NCBI GenBank assembly: GCA_026988195.1
Contig: JALSLS010000343.1
Span: 1-11,410 of the forward strand
From: Methylomonas sp.
GTDB taxonomy: Bacteria; Pseudomonadota; Gammaproteobacteria; Methylococcales; Methylomonadaceae
Direction of reading: 5' to 3'
Length of the DNA: 11,410 nucleotides
Shown in pieces: positions 1 through 6,607 of the stretch (positions within the stretch are counted from its first letter, which is position 1; every line of letters begins with the position of its first letter). The position numbers and the translations under genes were made by a program. The notes below the pieces were generated by a model. The model was not told the DNA's origin. It saw only the letters and a program-made list of their open reading frames with translations, and did no database searches.

Positions 1-171
1 CTCCGCGCGGGGGGGGGGGGGGGGGGCGCTCCTACATCATCAGTGACATTATAGGAACTAGGGCTATCAAGCTGCTTCCTTACTAGGTCAAAAAAAAAGG
101 GGGGGGGTTCCGCAGTAGCTTCTCTATTCTCGGACGGCTCCTAGGTCTTCGCTCAAATAACACCCCACTCA
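1..171. other. Non-coding, low-complexity contig-edge sequence
   Basis: No gene is supported here. The stretch has a run of 18 G at 9-26 and a run of 9 A followed directly by 9 G at 90-107. Its base composition differs from the AT-rich remainder of the window. Such homopolymers at a sequence end are typical of assembly or read artefacts, although a real unusual 3' region of the cyd operon cannot be excluded. I see no convincing hairpin plus T-tract that would terminate the upstream operon, and no tRNA-like or protein-like content. Confidence 0.6.
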
Positions 172-765
172 TTATGTCAATGTAGACTCAAGGCACTTCC
201 CTATTGCAATACTTAGCAAAGCTTCAACTTCTCCCATCCCCATCTCCACTTCTTCAGCAATAACCTCTGTATGATCTGTATATTCCACAAAACCTATCGC
301 TATATCAACAGCTTCTTTTTTAGGAGTGGTCACATTAACAAAAATATTACGTTTAATTCTTTCTGCAATAATTTCAGCTCTGTCTGCCGCTATCCCAGGT
401 AAAGCTAATACAAAATCATCTTCTCCTACTCGGGCAGCAATATCTAACCCAGTACGTATATCCAACCGAAGTGTTTCCACAACTTTAAAAATGGTGGTAT
501 CCATTTCATATTCAGCTAAATGATGCTTGTTTTTAAAGTCAGTTAAACTGAGATACAGCAAAGAAAATGGCATTTTATTTCGTTTAGAATTATCCACTTT
601 CTCTTGCAGCCGCTCTAACACACTCTCTCTTGCTAACAACTGTGTTAGTGGGTCAACAACTATATTTTCTTTTTCTAATGCTTCTTGAGCCTCCAGCCTT
701 AAAACATTGATAATCCCTAGCGAACAAGCCAGTAAAACCCCTAATATCCAAGTAAAATACCACAT
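172..765 (-). CDS. cydX: CydX-like bd oxidase subunit fused to degenerate GGDEF domain
   Basis: Residues 1-25 (MWYFTWILG..LLACS.G, ending L24-E25) match the single-helix CydX subunit of cytochrome bd position for position, including the conserved Glu25. E. coli CydX stops near residue 37. This frame instead runs through a short charged linker (about 26-37) into a GGDEF-like domain: DPLTQLL at 38-44, the DxDxFK equivalent SLTDFK at 73-78, signature GEDDF at 114-118 followed by VLALP, and a closing segment near 182-192. The canonical metal-binding Asp is Ser73 and GG(D/E)EF is altered, so cyclase activity is doubtful. TxxD replaces the RxxD inhibitory site. There is no internal Met before residue 65, so a separate downstream gene is unlikely. 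It starts 8 bases after the cydB stop with a perfect AGGAGG. The likely role is to stabilise CydAB and carry a cytoplasmic regulatory or protein-binding domain. The fold assignments are strong; the function of the fused domain is inference. Confidence 0.88.
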   Translation of the reverse strand: MWYFTWILGVLLACSLGIINVLRLEAQEALEKENIVVDPLTQLLARESVLERLQEKVDNSKRNKMPFSLLYLSLTDFKNKHHLAEYEMDTTIFKVVETLRLDIRTGLDIAARVGEDDFVLALPGIAADRAEIIAERIKRNIFVNVTTPKKEAVDIAIGFVEYTDHTEVIAEEVEMGMGEVEALLSIAIGKCLESTLT

Positions 766-776
766 CCTTCCTCCTA
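766..776 (-). promoter_or_regulatory. Strong ribosome binding site for the CydX-GGDEF gene
   Basis: On the minus strand this reads TAGGAGGAAGG directly before the ATG. It contains a full AGGAGG (plus-strand 770-775) that overlaps the TAG stop of cydB (774-776). It fixes the start at 765, giving the MWYF N-terminus expected of CydX, and suggests translation coupled to that of cydB. Confidence 0.8.
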
Positions 777-1913
777 GTAAAGCGTATGGTTATTTTTACG
801 AATATGATCAACTGTCACTTTGCCTCGAAACACTCGATACACCCAACTGGTATAAATCATAATTAAAGGTAAAAATATAATGGTTACCCAAAACATAACA
901 TTTAATGTCCTTAAACTAGAACTAGCGTCCCACACGGTTAAAGAACTGTTCAATGAAATACTAGAAGGGATAATAAAAGGAAACATTGACCCTCCTGCTG
1001 TCAAAATAATAGCCGAAATAGTGATACAACTAAAAACAAAAGCACTTCCAGGTCGATCAAACCTTGATAAAACAAGAGTCATCCCCCCGCTTATAAAAGC
1101 GGATATAGGAACAGCCCATAGACCAGGCAAATGCCCATAATTATCTAACCATAAGCCAGGCTCTCGCTTAACAAATTTAGCAATCGGGTTTGATGACGCA
1201 TTAGGAAAAATTTCTGAGGTAATATGGTACCCATCAAGGGTGACAATCCAACCACCTGCTAATGCAAATAAAACCAGTGTAATCATGGTAAAAATCAGCA
1301 CACTGCTTTTAGCTCTAGAATTAATAGGGTCTATTGTTTTTATTTGTAAATAAACAGCACCATGCATAATAAACATTGATAAGCTTATCAGCCCTGCCAG
1401 TAATGCAAAAGGGTTTAACAGCCCCAGCAGATTCCCAAAATACACAATCCGCATATCATTTTCAAAATGAAAAGGTATTCCTTTTAATAAATTACCAAAA
1501 GCAATGCCTAAAACCAACGCCGGAACAAAGCCACCAACAAACAATGCTCTATCCCAATTCTCTCGCCACATAGGTGTGGTTAATTTACTGCGATAATCAA
1601 AACCTAATGGCCTTAAAAACAGAGCAAATAACGCCAATAATAAGGCAAAGTAAAAACTTGAAAAAGAGACTGCATAGGCTGTTGGCCATGCCGCAAAAAG
1701 TGCCGCACCTGCCATTACAAGCCAGACTTGGTTGCCTTCCCATGTTGGCCCAACTGAGTTTAATATAACCCGCCGCTCTTCATCCGTTTTCCCCAAAAAA
1801 GGTAATAACACACCAACACCTAAATCGAAGCCACCCATAATAGCAAATCCAATAATTAGGATTCCTAAAAAAGCCCACCAGATAATGCGTAAGGTTTCAT
1901 AATCAAAAATCAT
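774..1913 (-). CDS. cydB: Cytochrome bd ubiquinol oxidase subunit II
   Basis: CydB is the membrane partner of CydA in the quinol:O2 oxidoreductase of the inner membrane, which reduces oxygen to water without pumping protons. The 379-residue length equals that of E. coli CydB, and the match runs end to end: IIWWAFLG near 10-17, MGGFDLGVG at 26-34 with the conserved Asp30, WEGNQVW at 58-64 (Glu59 where E. coli has Asp58 in the proton-channel region), FLRPLGFDYRSK at 99-110 with Arg101, and a C-terminus ending HTLY like E. coli HSLY. It starts 2 bases after the cydA stop with an AGAGG in the last cydA codons, so the two are translationally coupled. No odd features apart from the following fused small-subunit gene. 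Confidence 0.98.
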   Translation of the reverse strand: MIFDYETLRIIWWAFLGILIIGFAIMGGFDLGVGVLLPFLGKTDEERRVILNSVGPTWEGNQVWLVMAGAALFAAWPTAYAVSFSSFYFALLLALFALFLRPLGFDYRSKLTTPMWRENWDRALFVGGFVPALVLGIAFGNLLKGIPFHFENDMRIVYFGNLLGLLNPFALLAGLISLSMFIMHGAVYLQIKTIDPINSRAKSSVLIFTMITLVLFALAGGWIVTLDGYHITSEIFPNASSNPIAKFVKREPGLWLDNYGHLPGLWAVPISAFISGGMTLVLSRFDRPGSAFVFSCITISAIILTAGGSMFPFIIPSSISLNSSLTVWDASSSLRTLNVMFWVTIIFLPLIMIYTSWVYRVFRGKVTVDHIRKNNHTLY

Positions 1914-1915
1914 TT

Positions 1916-3472
1916 TTAACCTCTTTCATCAATTTCAAAATGATAACGCCGCCGATGTAAACTACTCGGCCCTTGTTTAATATACTTCATCATTAAAAAC
2001 ATTTCGATAAACAAGAATACAGTATAGAAAAGAATATAAGCTGACAAACTCAAAATAATATCCCCTTCAGATAAAGATGAGGCACTTAAAAAAGTAGGTA
2101 GTACTTCGGCAATAGTCCAAGGCTGCCTTCCAAATTCAGCAACAAACCAGCCTGTTTCACAGGCTATCCAAGGCAAAATCATAGTATAAAGGCTTAACTT
2201 TAAAATCCAGTCTTTACGACATTTTCTAATTGAACTGGCAATGACTGCAATTACAAAAACAATAAGCATAATAAACCCGCAAAACACCATGACTCTAAAT
2301 GTCCAGAACAAAGGCGCAACCTGAGGTATAGAATTCTTAACCGCTAATTCAATTTGCTCATCGGTGGCATCAACAACATTTTCTGTATATCGTTTTAACA
2401 ACAACCCATACCCTAAATCTTTCTTAACAGCCTCGAAATCAGCGATTAAAGCTTCATCTCTATCCCCTTCTCTAAGTTGTTGCAATAACCCATAAGCCTT
2501 TATACCGTTACGAACATGTACCCTATTATTTTCCAAAATTTCTGATAACCCTATAATAGGTGTATCAATTGATCGAGTACCGATTAACCCTAACACCCAG
2601 GGAATTTTTATTGCATAATGAGTTTCCATAGCCTCTTGGTCAGGTATCCCTATCAAGGTAAAATCTGCTGGTGCTTCTTCAGTATGCCATTCTGCCTCAA
2701 TAGCGGCTAACTTAGCTTTTTGAACTTCACCATCGGTGTACCCACTTTCATCCCCCAAAACAATAACAGCCAAAACAGAAGCTAACCCAAATCCTGCAGC
2801 AATAGTATAGGAGCGTTGGGCAAAAGCAGCATCTCTCCCTTTTAACATATAGTATGCACTAATCCCCAGCACGAAAGCTGAAGCCGTTGTATACCCCGCT
2901 GCAGCAGTATGAACAAACTTAACCTGAGCTGCTGGGTTAAAAATCAATTCACCAAAACTAGTGACCTCCATCCGCATTGTTTCGTAATTAAACTCTGCTC
3001 CCACAGGATTTTGCATCCAGCCATTTGCCACCAAAATCCATAAAGCAGATAGGTTGGAACCCAATGCAACCAACCACGTAATCGTTAAATGTTGGCCTTT
3101 AGTTAATTTATCCCAACCAAAGAAAAACAAACCGACAAAAGTCGATTCCATAAAAAAAGCCATTAATCCCTCAATTGCTAAGGGAGCTCCAAACACATCC
3201 CCTACATAGTGAGAGAAATAGGACCAGTTCATTCCAAACTGAAATTCCATGGTTAAACCAGTCGTTACCCCTAAGGCAAAATTAATCCCAAATAATTTCC
3301 CCCAAAATAAGGTCATATCCTTATATATTTCTCTTCCAGTCAATACATAAGTTGATTCCATTATGGCTAATAGAACAGATAGCCCTATCGTCAATGGCAC
3401 AAACAGGAAGTGATATAAAGCAGTAACGGCAAACTGCCAGCGTGAAAGCTCAACAACCGCGTCTGTAATCAT
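1916..3472 (-). CDS. cydA: Cytochrome bd ubiquinol oxidase subunit I, long Q-loop type
   Basis: CydA binds the three haems and oxidises quinol on the periplasmic face. At 518 residues it is close to the 522 of E. coli CydA and reads almost collinearly with it. Expected ligands are present: His21 (E. coli His19, a high-spin-haem ligand), His188 and Met395 (E. coli His186/Met393, haem b558), Arg393, Glu101 and Glu109 (E. coli Glu99/Glu107), Glu446 in WFVAEFGRQPW, and Q-loop Lys254/Glu259 in KLAAIEAEW (E. coli Lys252/Glu257). The insert of the long (L-type) Q-loop is present, so this is a true bd-I-like enzyme rather than a cyanide-insensitive CioA type, which has the short loop. An AAGGA lies 6 bases before the ATG. 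First gene of cydA-cydB-cydX. A candidate -10 lies 34 bases upstream. I could not find a clear FNR site. Confidence 0.98.
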   Translation of the reverse strand: MITDAVVELSRWQFAVTALYHFLFVPLTIGLSVLLAIMESTYVLTGREIYKDMTLFWGKLFGINFALGVTTGLTMEFQFGMNWSYFSHYVGDVFGAPLAIEGLMAFFMESTFVGLFFFGWDKLTKGQHLTITWLVALGSNLSALWILVANGWMQNPVGAEFNYETMRMEVTSFGELIFNPAAQVKFVHTAAAGYTTASAFVLGISAYYMLKGRDAAFAQRSYTIAAGFGLASVLAVIVLGDESGYTDGEVQKAKLAAIEAEWHTEEAPADFTLIGIPDQEAMETHYAIKIPWVLGLIGTRSIDTPIIGLSEILENNRVHVRNGIKAYGLLQQLREGDRDEALIADFEAVKKDLGYGLLLKRYTENVVDATDEQIELAVKNSIPQVAPLFWTFRVMVFCGFIMLIVFVIAVIASSIRKCRKDWILKLSLYTMILPWIACETGWFVAEFGRQPWTIAEVLPTFLSASSLSEGDIILSLSAYILFYTVFLFIEMFLMMKYIKQGPSSLHRRRYHFEIDERG

Positions 3473-3611
3473 GAGTAGTCCTTGGTATTACGGAATTGTA
3501 TATAGATTATAAAGAATAGGCTAACTACGGATAGCTGGCAAGTCCTAATCTAGAGTAAAATAGTTAGAATTAAAAAATAATACTTTATTTCGTCCAACTA
3601 AAAATAAAACT
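3473..3611. promoter_or_regulatory. Divergent upstream region shared by cydA and yaaA
   Basis: These 139 bases separate two divergently transcribed genes and must hold both promoters. The stretch is AT-rich, especially 3561-3610. No TTGAT-N4-ATCAA (FNR) palindrome is present. The AT-rich segment TAGTTAGAATTAAAAAATAA (3561-3580) loosely resembles ArcA-type direct repeats, but I do not claim a site. No clear Shine-Dalgarno precedes yaaA. Confidence 0.5.
3506..3511 (-). promoter_or_regulatory. Candidate -10 element of the cydA promoter
   Basis: On the minus strand this is a perfect TATAAT, 34 bases before the cydA start codon. No good -35 hexamer lies 16-18 bases upstream (a TTGCCA is present but about 24 bases away). 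If used, the promoter probably needs an activator. Confidence 0.4.
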
Positions 3612-4376
3612 ATGATTATCGTCATATCGCCATCGAAGACTTTAGACTTATCAAACAACCAATTTCAGACATACACGCTGCCTAGGCAGCTAGAGCAAAG
3701 CCAAAGCCTTATTGATACAGTCAAACAGCTCAGCACTGCAGAATTGTCTAGTTTAATGAAGATTAGCGATAAACTGAGCCAACTCAATTGGCAACGGTAT
3801 AAAGATTTCAATACACCCTTTTCATTAAGTAATGCCAAACAAGCTCTATTGACTTTTAAAGGCGATGTTTATGCAGGAATTGATTCAGATCATTATAACA
3901 GTGAAGATTTTGAATTTGCCCAACAACATTTAAGAATCTTATCTGGCTTATATGGAGCACTCAGGCCTTTAGACTTAATACAAGCCTATCGTTTAGAAAT
4001 GGGAACACGCTTACCAAACAAGCAAGGTAAAAACCTTTATGAGTTTTGGGGAAGCCAAGTTACTGAACTTATAAATCAAGATTTTGCTAACTCTGTTTCC
4101 CCAACACTTATCAACTTAGCCTCTAATGAATATTTTAAAGTTATAAAACCAAAACTATTAAACGCTAAAATATTAACCCTTGCTTTTAAAGAAAACAAAG
4201 CTGGAGTTTATAAAACTATAGGTATTCATGCTAAGCGTGCCAGAGGTTTAATGACTAATTTCATTATTAAAAACCGTTTAACAGAAACTGAAGGTATTAA
4301 AGCTTTCGCTCTGGAAGGCTACTATTTTAATTTAGCCTTATCTTCAGATAAGGAATGGGTCTTTTGTCGGGACTAA
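3612..4376 (+). CDS. yaaA: Peroxide stress protein YaaA (DUF328/UPF0246)
   Basis: YaaA is a cytoplasmic, DNA-binding protein that in E. coli is induced by OxyR and limits damage by lowering free iron during peroxide stress. At 254 residues it is near the usual ~258. Family blocks appear in order: ISPSKTLD at 5-12, FKGDVYAG at 82-89, the signature LRILSGLYGALRPLD at 107-121, YRLEMGTRL at 126-134, INLASNEYFK at 167-176, and KRARGLMTNFII at 208-219. The ATG start gives the standard family N-terminus (MIIVISPSKT), though no clear Shine-Dalgarno is visible. It is divergent from cydA and convergent with the thioredoxin gene. Its stop codon sits at the very edge of the following palindrome. Confidence 0.96.
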   Translation: MIIVISPSKTLDLSNNQFQTYTLPRQLEQSQSLIDTVKQLSTAELSSLMKISDKLSQLNWQRYKDFNTPFSLSNAKQALLTFKGDVYAGIDSDHYNSEDFEFAQQHLRILSGLYGALRPLDLIQAYRLEMGTRLPNKQGKNLYEFWGSQVTELINQDFANSVSPTLINLASNEYFKVIKPKLLNAKILTLAFKENKAGVYKTIGIHAKRARGLMTNFIIKNRLTETEGIKAFALEGYYFNLALSSDKEWVFCRD

Positions 4377-4581
4377 GGCAACCAGCAACAAATAACCCAC
4401 CTTACTGGCTTTTTTATCCCTGCTCAAACCATCTCAATCGTTACGAAGCACACGGATGTGCAAGTGTCGCTCGAAGCAGGATGCTGGTTGCGACCGTAGC
4501 TGGCTATGCGCCTCTTGAGATAGTTTGATCAGAAACAAAAAATCTGCGCAATCTGGGTGGGTTATTTGTTGCCAGTTGCCT
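4376..4581. repeat. Long imperfect palindromic (MITE-like) element between convergent genes
   Basis: Outer arms 4376-4401 and 4556-4581 are inverted complements at 24 of 26 positions. Inner arms 4421-4437 and 4515-4531 match at 15 of 17. Between them a T6 run (4410-4415) faces an A6 run (4537-4542). All three pairs share about the same centre, so the arms are 62-67 bases around a ~77-base loop. The loop holds small hairpins (GCACA/TGTGC at 4448-4461 and AGCA/TGCT at 4475-4485). It fills the gap between yaaA and the thioredoxin gene almost exactly and may serve as a two-way terminator. No transposase is present. It could be a MITE or a repeated extragenic palindrome. Confidence 0.8.
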
Positions 4582-4586
4582 AAGGC

Positions 4587-5132
4587 TTATTCTGAAACAT
4601 CTAACAAAGGCTTAACATAAGTATCGAAAGAATGGCGATTTAGAATACCCTGCTGGATAAACACGAAATGCCCATCTCTTGCAATAACCACCGTAAAAGG
4701 TAATACGCCATAAGGGTTCCCCCACTGATTTAGCAGTGCATATTGTAATTCGGGATCCGCCTGTAAAATGGGGTAGTTAATGCCTACGGTACGGACGTAA
4801 TTCTTTAATTTTCGGATCTCATCGAGTCCTACGCCTATTATTTGTAAGCCTTTATCAGCATATCGTGCCTGATAAGTTATAAAATCAGGAATTTCAATTT
4901 GGCAAGGCCCACACCAAGTTGCCCAAAAATTAAGCATAATAACTTTACCGTGCCAGTCATATAAATTATGCTGTTGACCCTTAAGATCATTTAGAATTAA
5001 TGGAGGAAATTCCCAGGCATTAGAAATCCCTCGCCCTCTTGGTTTTGCACCCGCCGAAAGATTGGTTGAAAATATTAAAGTAGCTAAACAAAATACAATA
5101 ATTATTTTTTTTATTGGGATTGATAAATGCAT
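4587..5132 (-). CDS. TlpA/ResA-like periplasmic thiol-disulfide oxidoreductase
   Basis: A 181-residue thioredoxin-fold protein with an N-terminal hydrophobic segment (about 8-27, possible cleavage after AGA near 29), so it is exported or anchored facing the periplasm. The redox site is WCGPC at 73-77 within the family phrase MLNFWATWCGPC, and the cis-proline is Pro145 in GVLPFTVV. The layout matches the TlpA/ResA/CcmG group, many of which reduce apocytochrome CXXCH thiols or metal-site cysteines. It follows the prolyl isomerase gene by 25 bases, probably in the same transcript, downstream of a seven-haem cytochrome and a CuA oxidase. A role in maturing those proteins is plausible but inferred. 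No strong Shine-Dalgarno is seen. Substrate unknown. Confidence 0.9.
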   Translation of the reverse strand: MHLSIPIKKIIIVFCLATLIFSTNLSAGAKPRGRGISNAWEFPPLILNDLKGQQHNLYDWHGKVIMLNFWATWCGPCQIEIPDFITYQARYADKGLQIIGVGLDEIRKLKNYVRTVGINYPILQADPELQYALLNQWGNPYGVLPFTVVIARDGHFVFIQQGILNRHSFDTYVKPLLDVSE

Positions 5133-5157
5133 GGATTTATTGCGAGAAGCCTTAACC

Positions 5158-6408
5158 TTATAGTGTTATATGTTCGTTTATTTTCCATTCTAAAGGATGC
5201 TTTGCCATCACTTTTTGCAAATAATCAGTCATTTTTTCAGCTATCAATTTTTGCCTAACTCTATCTTTAATCGCTGCAAAGTCTTTCCATTCAGCAGGCT
5301 TTCTATTAACGATAACAATCAGATGCCAACCTTTATCGGTCTTAATTATTTCACTTAACTCATTATCTTTTAATGTTTTGATTGCTGCTTCAATTTCTTT
5401 GCTAGCATCACCCTCTTTCAACCACCCCATATCACCCGACCGTTGTCGGCCATAGGCATCAATACTATACTGCCCTGCTAGTGAAAATAAACTTTCTCCT
5501 GCCAAAATACGGCCTTGCATTTCTTCTGCTTGCTGCTGAGATTCCAATACAATTTGTCCAATTTGCCTACGTTCTGGAATATAAGCTATTTTTGGATGTT
5601 TCTGAAAATAATCAGTTAGAGTTTCTTTATTAGGGATCCATTGCTTTTCTTTCTCAAGCAACAATAACCGCGTCGTTAAATTACGTGCATATTCTTGTAA
5701 TTGAGGGTTTATATTTTCCTTTTTTTCATCAACGGCTCTAGCCGTTAAAATCAACTGTACCCACTCATTCACTTTTTCTATGATACGTTGCTTATCTATT
5801 TTTCCTTGGGCGTTATTTGGAATCAGATCTCCATATTTAATCGACAAGCCCTCCCCTTCTGCAAGTACAGTATCCGTTACAGGGGTTTTATCCAATCGTT
5901 CAAAATACGTTTTAACCTTTGCTTGTGAAATTAATAAACTAATATCCAACGTTTTTAGAGCAACAAAATTCTTTGCTATATAAGCTGAGCGAGCCGCAAT
6001 GAGAGCATCAGCATTACCTTTCGTCTGCTCCATCAGCTGCTTATCCATTTGTTCAGGCACTTTAAGCTGTTCGCGTAAATTTGTTAAATAACGCTGTGCA
6101 AGCAATGCCGTTTTAAAATTACTCATTTCTTTTTGAAAAACAACACTCTTGTTTTTTCCAGAAGCAACCGCTTCTTGGTACAGTGCTTCCGACCTTGCCA
6201 TTCTTAAAAGCATATCACCTCTAAGGTAAGCTTGGTCTTTTTCATCCATTGCCGGAAATTGTGTAGCAAAAGGGGCAGCTTGCATTGCTGCCTCTAATTG
6301 CTGCTCAGTGACCTGTCCTGATTGCCCTATTTTGACTAGCACTTTATCGGCATAAGCGACTGTGTTGAAAAGACTTAATAGCAGAAAAGTATAGAGAGCT
6401 TCTTTCAT
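5158..6408 (-). CDS. Secreted parvulin-type peptidyl-prolyl isomerase (SurA/PrsA-like)
   Basis: A 416-residue protein with a signal peptide (1-20, cleavage after VAYA), a helical chaperone-like N-terminal region (about 30-260), and one parvulin (PpiC) domain at about 278-369. That domain shows RQIGQIVLES, then FSLAGQYSID, the SGDMGWL turn at 324-330, and GWHLIVIVNRKP at 360-371. It would act in the periplasm, helping fold exported proteins through prolyl isomerisation and chaperoning. SurA proper has two parvulin domains and a different N-terminus, so this is not SurA itself. It lies between the multihaem cytochrome gene and the thioredoxin gene and probably assists the cytochrome cluster, though a general folding role is also possible. 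No Shine-Dalgarno is obvious before the ATG. Confidence 0.9.
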   Translation of the reverse strand: MKEALYTFLLLSLFNTVAYADKVLVKIGQSGQVTEQQLEAAMQAAPFATQFPAMDEKDQAYLRGDMLLRMARSEALYQEAVASGKNKSVVFQKEMSNFKTALLAQRYLTNLREQLKVPEQMDKQLMEQTKGNADALIAARSAYIAKNFVALKTLDISLLISQAKVKTYFERLDKTPVTDTVLAEGEGLSIKYGDLIPNNAQGKIDKQRIIEKVNEWVQLILTARAVDEKKENINPQLQEYARNLTTRLLLLEKEKQWIPNKETLTDYFQKHPKIAYIPERRQIGQIVLESQQQAEEMQGRILAGESLFSLAGQYSIDAYGRQRSGDMGWLKEGDASKEIEAAIKTLKDNELSEIIKTDKGWHLIVIVNRKPAEWKDFAAIKDRVRQKLIAEKMTDYLQKVMAKHPLEWKINEHITL

Positions 6409-6515
6409 AACATTATTTTGATTTTTTGGTTGGAGGTACGACTTTAGAGACTAAACGAGTCTTTTGACCTCGCATAGAAAGCAGGCTGTCACTGCCATTA
6501 AGTTAAACTTCAAAA
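6409..6515. other. Intergenic sequence upstream of the prolyl isomerase gene
   Basis: No gene is seen. It carries a short hairpin (AGACT-AAACG-AGTCT, about 6449-6463) and an 11-base string GGAGGTACGAC at 6432-6442 that recurs at 6530-6540 inside the next repeat. A promoter for the isomerase-thioredoxin pair may lie here, but I could not identify one with confidence. Confidence 0.4.
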
Positions 6516-6599
6516 GTAGGATGGGCAAAGGAGGTACGACGTGCCCATCAATGGCATCGCGCTGAACTGATGGGCACGCTATCGCTTTGCCCATCCTAC
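6516..6599. repeat. Inverted pair of short palindromic repeats
   Basis: GTAGGATGGGCAAAG (6516-6530) is exactly inverted at 6585-6599, and GTGCCCATCA (6541-6550) is exactly inverted at 6568-6577. Two copies of a ~32-35 base unit therefore face each other across 17 bases. The spacer between the two blocks differs: GAGGTACGAC in the left copy against CGATAGC in the right copy read inverted. Units of the GTAGGATGGGCAAAG...GTGCCCATC kind are familiar extragenic repeats in gammaproteobacteria. It ends 8 bases before the stop of the multihaem cytochrome gene and may act as a transcript end or stabilising hairpin. Confidence 0.85.
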
Positions 6600-6607
6600 A
6601 ATATCCT

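Noticed and set aside
9..107. G-tracts as a biological G-quadruplex or phase-variable repeat
   Set aside because: Their position at the sequence end, combined with abnormal composition, makes an artefact more likely. There is no reading frame for slippage to control.
880..1768. Plus-strand open frames antisense to cydB
   Set aside because: They are antisense shadows of a fully conserved cydB and their translations look like no protein family.
3473..3611. FNR or ArcA binding sites upstream of cydA
   Set aside because: No TTGAT-N4-ATCAA palindrome is present and the AT-rich segment is too loose a match to ArcA repeats to claim.
4376..4581. CRISPR array or tRNA in the yaaA-thioredoxin gap
   Set aside because: There are no regularly spaced direct repeats and no cloverleaf. 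The structure is inverted and nested instead.
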